This document shows, in pieces, positions 53,612-61,872 of a DNA stretch of 64,000 nt. Below the pieces are notes generated by a model, which was not told where the DNA came from, searched no databases, and was given only the letters and a program-made list of their open reading frames with translations. The stretch spans positions 62,001 to 126,000 of the forward strand of contig CALVGG010000001.1 in NCBI GenBank assembly GCA_944327085.1, written 5' to 3'. This DNA comes from an uncultured Elusimicrobiales bacterium. GTDB lineage: Bacteria > Elusimicrobiota > Elusimicrobia > Elusimicrobiales > Elusimicrobiaceae. Each line of letters begins with the position of its first letter. The stretch's first letter is position 1. The position numbers were made by a program, and so were the translations under genes.

Positions 53612-53955
53612 TGGAGGTGGGGGGATTCGCACCCCCGTCCGAACATCTTCTCCGCCCAGGCGCTACAAGTTTAGCTCTGCTTGTTTAACCATACCCTAAG
53701 CGCAGAGCGGCAAGAATATGGTTTGTTCCGTTTGGCTTACGCACGGGAAGACGAAACGCGCCGCCCGTGCGGCATTTCACATAATGACCGTGGCCTCTTA
53801 GCGTGTGAAAAGCACCAAGAGCACGGTGGGACTAAGCGTTAGCCCAAGCAACATTGCTGTTGTTAGTTATTTTTTTGGCCCTATTTTAGCCGGCCTGGCC
53901 AACCGGCACTTGCTCCAAGGTGGCAACAGATACCCGTCGAATCTATTACACCCCC
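53612..53955 (-). ncRNA. ssrA: Transfer-messenger RNA (tmRNA)
   Basis: The 5' end GGGGGTG pairs with CACCTCC at the 3' end to give a 7-bp acceptor stem with the G3-U70 wobble that marks alanine identity. The 5' part continues with the conserved ATAGATTCGACGGGTAT. The 3' part ends with a T-arm of five G-C pairs around TGCGAAT. The discriminator is A and CCA is not fully encoded. The tag frame opens at GCC near 53879 and reads AKKITNNSNVAWANA before TAG at about 53832. About 344 nt. The tag ending A-N-A lacks the usual hydrophobic-Ala-Ala. Rescues stalled ribosomes with SmpB. Confidence 0.92.
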
Positions 53956-54052
53956 GTAAAACGGAAATTTTCATAGAACCTATCCTGCAAAAAACGGTAT
54001 TATATTGTATCATTTTCTTATAACAATTTTTAGGCGTAAAGGCAACCGTACC

Positions 54053-54466
54053 ATGATGTATACTTCCACTAAACCTACCATCTATTTAATTGACGGCCTG
54101 AATATGGTAAGAAGTTTCTTGTATGAATTTTCCCGCACGGAAGACGAAGTAACCGCAGATTTTATTGATTTTTTGGAAAGTATGTCTCTGCTTGAACAAT
54201 ACGCCATGCACGAATACAATGTGATTTTTGACGGCGCATTCCGCCCCGTGGGCCCTTTGTACCGCGCGGGAGTGCATATAGAATTTTCCGAACAGGACAC
54301 GGCCGACCAAATTATTTACGAAAAGGCCTCCTTCCTGCATGCAAACGGGCAGCGCGTAATAGCCGTTACTGACGACAGAGCCCTGCAAAACGCCCTCAAA
54401 CAAGCGGGGGTGAAAACTTTATTTTGCCAGAAATTTTACCGTTCTTTTAAGCGTTTTGACAAATAA
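54053..54466 (+). CDS. NYN-domain (YacP-like) predicted nuclease
   Basis: 137 residues from the ATG at 54053; the codon directly after it is also ATG. The PIN-like NYN fold is shown by TIYLIDGLNMVRSF with the first acidic residue, VIFDGAF, and VIAVTDDRALQNALKQAGVKT with the later Asp residues. Relatives such as Rae1/YacP cleave mRNA on the ribosome. The location between ssrA (divergent) and a tRNA gene suits an RNA-quality role, but this is only contextual. Confidence 0.78.
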   Translation: MMYTSTKPTIYLIDGLNMVRSFLYEFSRTEDEVTADFIDFLESMSLLEQYAMHEYNVIFDGAFRPVGPLYRAGVHIEFSEQDTADQIIYEKASFLHANGQRVIAVTDDRALQNALKQAGVKTLFCQKFYRSFKRFDK

Positions 54467-54498
54467 TGCATAAAAATATGCACAAGCACGTATTTTTT

Positions 54499-54507
54499 TG
54501 TTAAAAT
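54499..54507 (+). promoter_or_regulatory. Extended -10 promoter of tRNA-Leu
   Basis: TG-T-TAAAAT lies 14 bases before the mature tRNA 5' end. The same sequence as before buk and lptF. Confidence 0.55.
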
Positions 54508-54520
54508 AATAAACAGTTAA

Positions 54521-54603
54521 GGGCTGGTGGCGGAATGGCAGACGCGACAGACTTAAAATCTGTTGGCCGCAAGGCCGTGGGGGTTCAAGTCCCCCCCTGC
54601 CCA
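54521..54603 (+). tRNA. tRNA-Leu (anticodon UAA)
   Basis: 83-nt class II tRNA. The anticodon stem ACAGA/TCTGT with loop CTTAAAA gives TAA. The long variable arm is around GGCCGCAAGGCC. The T-arm is GGGGG-TTCAAGT-CCCCC. The acceptor GGGCTGG/CCTGCCC has one U-U mismatch at 5-68, discriminator A73, and no encoded CCA. The psd gene follows 32 bases later. Confidence 0.93.
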
Positions 54604-54635
54604 CTCTTTTTATTACTCTTCCTTTGAGGTGAGCC

Positions 54636-55301
54636 ATGTTGGAAGACATTAACAGAACTTTTGCCAAATGTTTTGGTTGGGTTTTTACCGTATTGCCAAT
54701 GGGGCTCAAATTCTTTGCCGTATTGGCGTTAGTAGCCTGTATTTTTGCTTTAATTAATTTGCGCGCGCTGGGTTTTTTGTGTGCGGTATTGGCCGTATTT
54801 TGCGCATTCTTTTTCAGAGACCCCAAACGAGAAGCTTCTTTTACGGAAGATGAAATAGCCTCCCCGGCGGACGGAACCGTTTTAAGCATTAAAACGGAAG
54901 ACGACCCCAACTCCGTAGTCATCCGCATTTTCCTTTCTATTTTTGATGTACATGTGCAGCGTTCTTCCATTACCGGTAAAGTGGGTGAAATTTTTTACAA
55001 CAAAGGCACTTTTCTTTTTGCCAACAACCCAGACGCTGTACACAACGAACGCAATTTAATCCAACTCTTCCGCCCCAACAGCGACCGGTTTGCCCATGTG
55101 GAGCAAATTACCGGTGCCATTGCACGCCGCATTGAATGCTGGGTAAAACCCGGGCAGGATATTAAAATTGGCGAGCACTTGGGCATGGTGCGTTTTGGTT
55201 CCCAGGTGGCTGTATACCTGCCCAAAAACGCGGTGCGCGTATTGGTAAAAGAAGGGCAAAAAGTGCAAGGCGGGTTAACCGTGCTTGCCTTGTGGAAATA
55301 A
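54636..55301 (+). CDS. psd: Phosphatidylserine decarboxylase proenzyme (short, PSD-A type)
   Basis: 221 residues. Two membrane segments at the N-terminus, then the decarboxylase domain: ASPADGTVLSI, IFLSIFDVHVQRSSITGKV, and the self-cleavage site at Gly188-Ser189 within MVRFGSQVAVYLP, which yields the pyruvoyl group. It makes phosphatidylethanolamine from the product of the next gene. The short form is common outside Gammaproteobacteria. Possibly co-transcribed with the upstream tRNA, since no terminator lies between them. Confidence 0.93.
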   Translation: MLEDINRTFAKCFGWVFTVLPMGLKFFAVLALVACIFALINLRALGFLCAVLAVFCAFFFRDPKREASFTEDEIASPADGTVLSIKTEDDPNSVVIRIFLSIFDVHVQRSSITGKVGEIFYNKGTFLFANNPDAVHNERNLIQLFRPNSDRFAHVEQITGAIARRIECWVKPGQDIKIGEHLGMVRFGSQVAVYLPKNAVRVLVKEGQKVQGGLTVLALWK

Positions 55302-55316
55302 CGCGAGGTTTTACCC

Positions 55317-56123
55317 ATGGCAGACATACAGCCAGAACATAAACAAGAAAATAATGTGGTGGATCGCCTAAAACACACGGGGGCAATTACGGCCCCTTCT
55401 TTATTTACTTTAGGCAATATGGCGTGCGGTTTCTTTTCTATTTTGGCTTCCGCCAAAGGCAATTTTGCCCAAGCCGGTTGGCTTATTTTGGTGGCGGCCG
55501 TGTTTGATATGTTTGACGGGCGTATTGCCCGCCTGCTGGGAACGGAAAGCAGCTTTGGGGTGGAGATGGACTCCCTGGCGGATGCCGTTTCCTTCTGCAC
55601 TGCGCCGGCAATGCTGATGTATTTCTTTGTATTGCACGAGCAACCCCTCTGGGGCGCCCCCATTGCCTGTGTATATGCCTGTTTTGGCGTATTGCGTTTG
55701 GCGCGTTTTAATGCCATGGCCCACGCGGGGGAAGGCTCCAAAAAGTATTTCTCAGGCTTGCCGGTGCCGGCACCGGCTGCGCTGCTTGCTTCCTTTGCCA
55801 TTTCTTACAGCATTATGGAAGGCAATATGGGCGGGCACAACCTGCGCGTGGTAACCCACTACCTGCCGCACTTGTACAATTTTGTATGGTTTGCCATGCT
55901 GATTTTATCCATTTTAATGGTATCTAATGTGCCGTATGCCGCTTTTAAAGCCAAACGGGAAAAACGCCTAAGCGTTTGGACGTTACTGCTGCTGGTGTTT
56001 TTGGTGGTACTGCTGATACGCTACCCGCAGGACGTAATTTTAATTGTGTTTTCCTCTTACGTGATATTTGGCCTGCTGGCCGTGTTATACAGGGCCTTTC
56101 GCGGAATAAAGGTGGAAAAATAA
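55317..56123 (+). CDS. pssA: CDP-diacylglycerol--serine O-phosphatidyltransferase
   Basis: 268 residues with about seven membrane helices. The CDP-alcohol phosphotransferase motif D-G-x2-A-R-x8-G-x3-D-x3-D begins at Asp67 (FDGRIARLLGTESSFGVEMD, then SLAD). LFTLGNMACGFFSI and GLPVPAPAALLASF are typical of PssA type II. It supplies phosphatidylserine to Psd, encoded 15 bases upstream. Ends at a terminator. Confidence 0.93.
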   Translation: MADIQPEHKQENNVVDRLKHTGAITAPSLFTLGNMACGFFSILASAKGNFAQAGWLILVAAVFDMFDGRIARLLGTESSFGVEMDSLADAVSFCTAPAMLMYFFVLHEQPLWGAPIACVYACFGVLRLARFNAMAHAGEGSKKYFSGLPVPAPAALLASFAISYSIMEGNMGGHNLRVVTHYLPHLYNFVWFAMLILSILMVSNVPYAAFKAKREKRLSVWTLLLLVFLVVLLIRYPQDVILIVFSSYVIFGLLAVLYRAFRGIKVEK

Positions 56124-56136
56124 TATTTGCCTTTTT

Positions 56137-56169
56137 AAAAACCCCCGGTTATTAAAGCCGGGGGTTTTT
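56137..56169 (+). terminator. Terminator after pssA
   Basis: AAAAACCCCCGG / CCGGGGGTTTTT stem with a 9-base loop. Confidence 0.88.
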
Positions 56170-56238
56170 ATGGGTGTTACCTGATAAGCGCGCGGAAAAC
56201 AAAGAGGAGCAAACTCCCCCATTATTTACTTACATAAA

Positions 56239-56267
56239 AAATACCCCCGGCCTAAGCGGGGGTATTT
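56239..56267 (-). terminator. Terminator after corA
   Basis: AAATACCCCCG / CGGGGGTATTT stem just past the corA stop on the minus strand. Confidence 0.8.
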
Positions 56268-56280
56268 TGTTACAAAAAGA

Positions 56281-57195
56281 TTACCAGTTTTTATGTTTCC
56301 AAAACATCATAACCAGCCATACCAAAATTAAACAAATACCCATTAACATCCAAAATGCATCCGGATGGTCCGACAAGGGCAAAGCCACGTTCATACCATA
56401 AGCGCTCACCACAAAGGTAGGAACCATCATCCAAATGGTAATTACGTTTAATTTTTTAATCAGCAGGTTTAAATTGTTGTTTACTACCGAGGCCCGCGCA
56501 TCCAGCAGTTGCGCCAAAATGTTGGAGTAAATATCCGCCTGGGTTTTGCACTGCATATTTTCTACGATGATATCATCCAGCATTTCCTGGTCTTTTTCGT
56601 CAAAGCCGATGCGGGCGGACAGGTTGCGGGTTTTTTCAAACACAAACCCGTTGGAGGTAATGGCCTCCGCATAATACACCAAGCTTTTTACCAGGCTAAA
56701 CAGGTTAAGCAGGTAAGTATTATCCATGGCTTCGGTCATTTTATCTTCAATTTCTTCCGAAATCATATGGATAATGCGCAAGTGCTCCACATAGTGGGAA
56801 ATGGAGTTATACACCAACTTCAAAAATACTTCTTTAATGGAAGACACACTTTGAAAGCGTTTGCCCACAAAAAGCGGTATGTCTTCCGCCAGCACCACCA
56901 CCAGTTTATCTTCAAACAAAAACATACCTACAGACGCCACTTTAAATTCCAGCTGGTCTTTGCCGGAATAATTTTTGGGGCGTTTGTAAATCATTACAAT
57001 ATGTTCGGGCTCAAATTCCAGGCGGGGTTGTTCGTCCGGGTCCAAGGCGCTGGCCAAGGTGTGTTCGTCTATTTGGAATTGGTCTACTAAAAAGCGTTGT
57101 TCGTCCAGCGTGGGGTTGGTATACACCAAAACCTGGGGAGTTTTCTCATCCACTTCCACCAGCTTACGTTCAACAATGTTGTATTTTTTAAGCAT
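56281..57195 (-). CDS. corA: CorA family magnesium/divalent cation channel
   Basis: 304 residues. A large cytoplasmic N-terminal funnel domain, a long helix, then two C-terminal membrane helices with the signature G267-M268-N269 at the end of the first, followed by the short periplasmic loop VALPLSDHPDAFW. The basic C-terminus FWKHKNW is typical. It conducts Mg2+ (or Co2+/Ni2+) down the membrane potential. A GGGAGAGGG ribosome site precedes the ATG. The first helix lacks the usual YGMNFEFMPEL wording but keeps its position. Confidence 0.92.
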   Translation of the reverse strand: MLKKYNIVERKLVEVDEKTPQVLVYTNPTLDEQRFLVDQFQIDEHTLASALDPDEQPRLEFEPEHIVMIYKRPKNYSGKDQLEFKVASVGMFLFEDKLVVVLAEDIPLFVGKRFQSVSSIKEVFLKLVYNSISHYVEHLRIIHMISEEIEDKMTEAMDNTYLLNLFSLVKSLVYYAEAITSNGFVFEKTRNLSARIGFDEKDQEMLDDIIVENMQCKTQADIYSNILAQLLDARASVVNNNLNLLIKKLNVITIWMMVPTFVVSAYGMNVALPLSDHPDAFWMLMGICLILVWLVMMFWKHKNW

Positions 57196-57270
57196 GGTCC
57201 CTCTCCCGGGAAAATGTTACTTATATGATAACACCTATTTTAGCGCCTTGTAAAGGTAAAATATCATCCC

Positions 57271-58614
57271 TTATTTGGCTTTTAATTCCTGCGGCAGGTA
57301 CTGGGCCGTTATTTGCAACACTTGCTTGCGCAACAGCCACAGGGCCAGTATATTGGGCACGCACATAATGGCAATGGCCGTATCGGCCAGTTCCCACACC
57401 AGTTTGGGGCTTAAAAACCCGCCCACGCCCATCACGCACAGCCATAAAATGCGCACGGGGTATTCCACCCGGCTCTTAATATAAAATTGGACGGCTTTTT
57501 CCGTATAATAGCTCCACCCCACCAGTGTGCTAAACGCAAACAAGGTTAAAGACACCAAAAGCAGTTCTTTTCCCAGGGCAATGGAGCCAAACGCCACAGA
57601 GGCCAAATCCGCCCCAAAATGCGTGCCTTCCTGCCAGTTGCCGGCTACCACTACGGCCAAACCGGAGAGCAAACAAATCACCAGCGTATCCCAAAACACG
57701 GTGGAGGCAGACACCAACCCCTGCCGCACCGGGTTGGGGGTTTGTGCGGCGGCCGCGGCAATGGCGCCGCTGCCGCTGCCGGCTTCGTTAGACAGCACCC
57801 CGCGGGCCACCCCGTAACGCACTGCCTCGCGCACGGTAATACCCACCGCGCCGCCCAATACGGCGCTGCCGCTGAAAGCACTGGTAAAAATGGTATAAAA
57901 TGCCCACGGTATTTTTTGCCAATGTACCGCCAGCACCGCTATACAAAGCACAATGTATACCACCGCCATAAAAGGCACCAACCCTTTGCAAACGGCGGCA
58001 ATTTTTTTAACCCCGCCCAAAATAACGGCCCCCGTCAGCACAATCAGCACCGCCGTACAGGGTAACGCCCCCACCCCATATACGGAGCCGTAAATATCCA
58101 CCAAAGAATTGGTTTGTATTAAAGCATCGGCAAACCCCATCAAAGCCGTGGCCAAGGCAAAAACGGCGGCGGTTTTTTTCATATTCAGCGCATTTTTTAA
58201 TACATACATGGGGCCGCCCACATATTCCCCCTGGGCGGTTTTTTCGCGGTATTGAACGGCCAAAACGGCCTCGGCATATTTGGTAGCCATACCAAAAAAG
58301 GCGGAAAGCATCATCCAAAACAACGCCCCCGGGCCGCCGGTGGAAACAGCCGCCGCCACCCCCACAATATTGCCCGTGCCCACCATGGCGGCCAACGCCA
58401 CCACCAAAGAGCCGAAATTGCTGATGACCCCGGCGGACCGGTCTTTTAACGTGCACAGGCGGATAGCATGGAACAAATGGCGCTGAATGAGTTTTAATTT
58501 CCAGCTGTAATACAGGCTGATGCCCACAATCAGCACCAGCATGGGGGCGCCCCACAAAAACGCGTTTAACGCGGTAACGGCCTGCAGCAGGCCGGCAGCA
58601 AAGCTTTGTTCCAT
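57271..58614 (-). CDS. Sodium:alanine/amino-acid symporter (AGCS family)
   Basis: 447 residues from the ATG at 58614, which has AAGGAGTGT directly upstream; 13 codons of open frame further up are unlikely. About ten membrane helices. The family region GMVGTGNIVGVAAAVSTGGPGALFWMML and the EAGSGSGAIAAAAA segment are clear. Imports alanine or glycine with Na+. Divergent from the phosphorylase gene. Confidence 0.92.
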   Translation of the reverse strand: MEQSFAAGLLQAVTALNAFLWGAPMLVLIVGISLYYSWKLKLIQRHLFHAIRLCTLKDRSAGVISNFGSLVVALAAMVGTGNIVGVAAAVSTGGPGALFWMMLSAFFGMATKYAEAVLAVQYREKTAQGEYVGGPMYVLKNALNMKKTAAVFALATALMGFADALIQTNSLVDIYGSVYGVGALPCTAVLIVLTGAVILGGVKKIAAVCKGLVPFMAVVYIVLCIAVLAVHWQKIPWAFYTIFTSAFSGSAVLGGAVGITVREAVRYGVARGVLSNEAGSGSGAIAAAAAQTPNPVRQGLVSASTVFWDTLVICLLSGLAVVVAGNWQEGTHFGADLASVAFGSIALGKELLLVSLTLFAFSTLVGWSYYTEKAVQFYIKSRVEYPVRILWLCVMGVGGFLSPKLVWELADTAIAIMCVPNILALWLLRKQVLQITAQYLPQELKAK

Positions 58615-58680
58615 ACACTCCTTCTTTTTTGTTATAGTATTATGTAGTTGCAAAACAACAACTTTAAAATTTTACTATAT

Positions 58681-59427
58681 ATGACGCTACTATTTCCTAA
58701 AAAAAAGAAAGCCGGACTGAAAGAAATTTCTTCCCCCGCGGCTTATGTAAAACATATCCGCTGTGACATAAAACTGCCCGAAAAGGCCGTTCTGTGCCCG
58801 ATCTCCTCCCTCACTAAATACGTGGAAAGCCACTCCCAATACAAAAAATATAATTGCGAGGCAGACATTTACGTTTTGCAAAAGCAAAACCTGTGCTATG
58901 TAACCAATTTCGGTTCCGGTGCGCCGGGCATGGCCATGGCGCTGGAAGTGTTAATTGCGCTGGGCGTTAAAAAGTTTGTATTTATCGGGCTGGCCGGTTC
59001 CCTGCAGGAAGAAGTGCAGGCGGCCGATATGGTGCTTTGCCAGCAGGCCTTGTGTGATGACGGCACCTCCCCCTGCTATACAACGGCGGAAATCACCCGC
59101 CCCAATAAACCCTTATTTAACGCACTAGCCAAACAGTTAACCGCCATGGGCCATAATTACCATGTGGGGCTTAACTGGACAACGGATGCCATCTTCCGCG
59201 AGACCCCGCAGGAAGTGCGCCATTACCAAAAGCAAGATGTGCTTAGCGTGGAAATGGAAATTGCCGCTTTTTACGCCATTTGTGCCAAACGCAAAGTAAG
59301 CGGGGCGGCTGCCGTGGTAATTAGTGATGAGCTGGCACGCTTAAAGTGGGAACCCCACTTTGGAGAAAAAGAAATATTCCGCAATTTGGAACAAATCTTT
59401 TTGGCCGCCGGCCAGGCGCTAAAATAA
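58681..59427 (+). CDS. Nucleoside phosphorylase family protein (PNP/UDP superfamily)
   Basis: 248 residues from the ATG at 58681; a TTG start 11 codons upstream is less likely. VTNFGSGAPGMAMALEVLIALG, FIGLAGSLQEEVQAADMV and LSVEMEIAAFYAICA are the phosphate/ribose and base-pocket motifs of the trimer/hexamer NP-I fold. Closest in style to uridine phosphorylase; an AMP nucleosidase or MTA-type specificity is possible. Fits salvage of nucleosides imported by the MFS carrier in this window. Confidence 0.82.
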   Translation: MTLLFPKKKKAGLKEISSPAAYVKHIRCDIKLPEKAVLCPISSLTKYVESHSQYKKYNCEADIYVLQKQNLCYVTNFGSGAPGMAMALEVLIALGVKKFVFIGLAGSLQEEVQAADMVLCQQALCDDGTSPCYTTAEITRPNKPLFNALAKQLTAMGHNYHVGLNWTTDAIFRETPQEVRHYQKQDVLSVEMEIAAFYAICAKRKVSGAAAVVISDELARLKWEPHFGEKEIFRNLEQIFLAAGQALK

Positions 59428-59456
59428 AATTTACGCCGTATCGTAATTAAATAAAA

Positions 59457-59479
59457 ACCCCGGGCAATTTACCCGGGGT
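59457..59479. terminator. Terminator between convergent genes
   Basis: ACCCCGGG / CCCGGGGT stem with a 7-base loop, flanked by A5 on the left and a GTTTGTT run on the right. Confidence 0.75.
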
Positions 59480-59498
59480 GTTTGTTATGTAAGTTAAA

Positions 59499-60980
59499 TT
59501 AATAGTGGGTTTTTTCGGGGTCATCCGGTAAAGGATTAATGGCGCTTAGGCGGCTCCAAAATTCATCTACCGATTGGATACGCTCTTTCGGGTCTTCCTT
59601 CAAGGCGTCCTCTATCAAAGCGTCCACCGCCGGGGGAATACCGGGCGCCAGGCGGGAAGCGGGGAAAATCTTCTTATTGGCAATATCAAAACCTTTCACC
59701 GTCCACGGCACTTGGCCCACCAGGGCTTCGTATAAACACAGCGCCAGGGAGTACACGTCCGACTGTTTGCGCATAAACCCTTTTTGCTGTTCCGGCGCCA
59801 TATAGGCGGGCGTGCCGGCCACGGTGCGGGCGCCGGTGTCGTTATCCACCATTTTTTTGGCTACGCCAAAATCCATCACTTTGGCGCGGTCATCATCCAA
59901 AATCATAATATTGCCGGGTTTTAAATCGCAGTGTATAATGTCTTGCGAGTGGGCATACTGTAAGCCGCGGCAAACGGATTCAAAAATCTTTTTGGCTTTG
60001 GAAAACGCAATTCTCCCGTCAATATCCAAACGGGTTTCCAGCGTTTGCCCGTCCACATATTCAAACACCAAATACAAGCTGCTTTCAGACTCTATAACCG
60101 TATAAATTTCCACAATGCACGGGTGGCGCAGCAAAGCCACCATGCGCGCCTCGGACAAGAACTGCTCGCGCACGTATGCGCTGCGCACCAGCTCCGGCCG
60201 CACGCGTTTAATGGCCACTTTGCGTTTAAGCACTTTGTCATAGGCCTCATACACTTTACCCATGCCGCCTTCCCCTATCTGGCGCACAAAATCATACTGT
60301 TCTTTAATGTCAGATTCCCTACGGGAATAAGCATTTTTGGGGCGGCGGAATACGTCTTCGTAACGCAAGTATACAAATACCAAAACGGCAAAAACAATAA
60401 TTACAAAATACCACGTAACCCAAGCTGGCGTTTTTTTGTGGGTGGCGGGGGCTTTTTCGGTAGTGGCTTGCACAAAGGTTTTTTCATCCAGCTCTTTTTT
60501 AATTTTAGCCGCCAGTTTGGATTTGGGATTTAAAGCCAGCGCTTTATCAATATCTATACGGCAGCGTTCATAACTGCCGCGCTGCAGGTAAGCCCCGGCA
60601 CGCAGGATATAGGCGCGCGGGTCCTGCGGGGCTACGGCAATGGCCTCCCCGGCGGAATAGATGACGTCATCGGTCTTTCCCAGGCCATCATAGGCAATGG
60701 CCAAAAGCAAATAAAAACGTTTATCTAAAAAATTCTTGGAATTTAAGAAATTAATGCGCTGGATAACCTCGGAATACTTCCGGTTTTTTAACATATTATT
60801 CAAAGAGGCTACTTCCGCATCGCGCGCGTGGCGGTCAAACACCGGGGTTTTGGCGGACAGGTTGGTCTTTTCCGAAAAGTTTCCGCCCACCACCAAAGCG
60901 GCAGGCGCCGCCTTTTGGGCAAACCCGGCAGGGAGCATAACTAATGTAAATAAAAGGCAAACCAATGTTTTACGAAACAT
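59499..60980 (-). CDS. Membrane Ser/Thr protein kinase with periplasmic TPR-like domain
   Basis: 493 residues from the ATG at 60980. That start is favoured over one two codons upstream because it lies 6 bases after an extended -10. Signal peptide (LVCLLFTLVMLPAGFA), a periplasmic TPR-type region (about 45-165), one membrane helix (TWYFVIIVFAVLVFVYL, about 185-205), then a Hanks-type kinase in the cytoplasm. Kinase motifs: GEGGMGKVYEA, VAIK, catalytic loop H350-C351-D352-LKPGN, DFG, and APE as APEQ. The Arg of HRD is Cys, so it is a non-RD kinase. Its input would come from the periplasm. Confidence 0.87.
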   Translation of the reverse strand: MFRKTLVCLLFTLVMLPAGFAQKAAPAALVVGGNFSEKTNLSAKTPVFDRHARDAEVASLNNMLKNRKYSEVIQRINFLNSKNFLDKRFYLLLAIAYDGLGKTDDVIYSAGEAIAVAPQDPRAYILRAGAYLQRGSYERCRIDIDKALALNPKSKLAAKIKKELDEKTFVQATTEKAPATHKKTPAWVTWYFVIIVFAVLVFVYLRYEDVFRRPKNAYSRRESDIKEQYDFVRQIGEGGMGKVYEAYDKVLKRKVAIKRVRPELVRSAYVREQFLSEARMVALLRHPCIVEIYTVIESESSLYLVFEYVDGQTLETRLDIDGRIAFSKAKKIFESVCRGLQYAHSQDIIHCDLKPGNIMILDDDRAKVMDFGVAKKMVDNDTGARTVAGTPAYMAPEQQKGFMRKQSDVYSLALCLYEALVGQVPWTVKGFDIANKKIFPASRLAPGIPPAVDALIEDALKEDPKERIQSVDEFWSRLSAINPLPDDPEKTHY

Positions 60981-60995
60981 ATTCATATTTTAGCA
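60981..60995 (-). promoter_or_regulatory. Extended -10 promoter of the kinase gene, predicted leaderless
   Basis: On the minus strand TG-C-TAAAAT (hexamer 60992-60987) is followed by 6 bases and the ATG at 60980. The alternative ATG at 60986 would touch the -10. Confidence 0.55.
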
Positions 60996-61058
60996 CAAAC
61001 TACAAGGGCAAAACCAAATTTTTAGTGTTTTTTACTTTTCCCTTTCGGCAGGAAATCA

Positions 61059-61064
61059 TATAAT
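61059..61064 (+). promoter_or_regulatory. -10 element of murI-pgeF
   Basis: A perfect TATAAT lies 10 bases before the murI ATG. The implied leader is only a few bases, with no ribosome site. Confidence 0.5.
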
Positions 61065-61074
61065 AAAGATACAT

Positions 61075-61872
61075 ATGAATAATGCTCCTATCGGGATTTT
61101 TGACTCCGGCCTGGGCGGGCTGACCATTTTAAAAGCTTTGCAAAAAGCCCTCCCGGCTGAAAAACTGATCTATTTTGGCGATACGGCCAACGTGCCGTAC
61201 GGCTCCAAATCGCGCGCAACGGTAACCCAATTTTCTCTAGATATTGCCCAATTTTTGGAACAAAAAGGCGTTAAGCTGATTGTGGTGGCCTGCAATACGG
61301 CTTCCGCCCTGGCTTTAACACAGCTGCGTAAACACTGCCGCGTGCCTGTTTTGGGCGTTATAGAGCCCGGCGCGCAAAAAGCCACACACACCAGTAAAAA
61401 CGGCCGCATTGCCGTACTGGGAACGGAAGCCACCGTAAAAAGCGGCGCTTACCGCCAGCAAATTTTAAAATTGGCCCCAAAAGCAAAGGTAACCCAAATC
61501 CCCTGCCCGCTGTTTGTACCGCTGGTAGAAGAAGGCTGGGCCAAAAAGCCTTTGGCCCGCTTAACCGCACAGGAGTATTTAAAGCCGCTGGCCAAAACCG
61601 GGGCGGACACGGTAATATTGGGCTGCACCCATTACCCGGTGTTAAAACCCGTTATTGCCTCCGTGCTGGGCAAACAGGTACACTTGGTGGACTCCGCCCA
61701 AACCCTGGCCCAGGAAGTAAAAACCTATTTAACCCGCCATAACGCGCAAGCCGAAGGGAAAGGCTCCCTTACTATCTACGCCAGCGACGCGCCCGAACGC
61801 TTTAAACATCTGGCCAAGCACATTTTGGGCACCCAGTTAAAAACGGTGCGCCTTAAAAAATTAAACGCATGA
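61075..61872 (+). CDS. murI: Glutamate racemase
   Basis: 265 residues. GIFDSGLGGLTILKALQKALP with catalytic-site Asp/Ser, YFGDTANVPYGSKS, VVACNTASALAL with the first catalytic Cys and GCTHYPVL with the second. It makes D-glutamate for peptidoglycan. The stop overlaps pgeF (ATGA); both act in cell-wall precursor quality, so the coupling makes sense. Confidence 0.95.
   Translation: MNNAPIGIFDSGLGGLTILKALQKALPAEKLIYFGDTANVPYGSKSRATVTQFSLDIAQFLEQKGVKLIVVACNTASALALTQLRKHCRVPVLGVIEPGAQKATHTSKNGRIAVLGTEATVKSGAYRQQILKLAPKAKVTQIPCPLFVPLVEEGWAKKPLARLTAQEYLKPLAKTGADTVILGCTHYPVLKPVIASVLGKQVHLVDSAQTLAQEVKTYLTRHNAQAEGKGSLTIYASDAPERFKHLAKHILGTQLKTVRLKKLNA

Noticed and set aside
53805-54023. Small plus-strand ORF of 72 codons
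   Set aside because: It lies mainly antisense within the tmRNA gene.
33101-54507. The repeated TTGTTAAAATA string considered as a mobile repeat
   Set aside because: It occurs only at promoter positions and matches an extended -10 box, with no flanking duplication.
54419-54970. Minus-strand frame of 183 codons across the tRNA and psd
   Set aside because: It covers tRNA-Leu and the start of psd, both certain, and has no recognisable domain.
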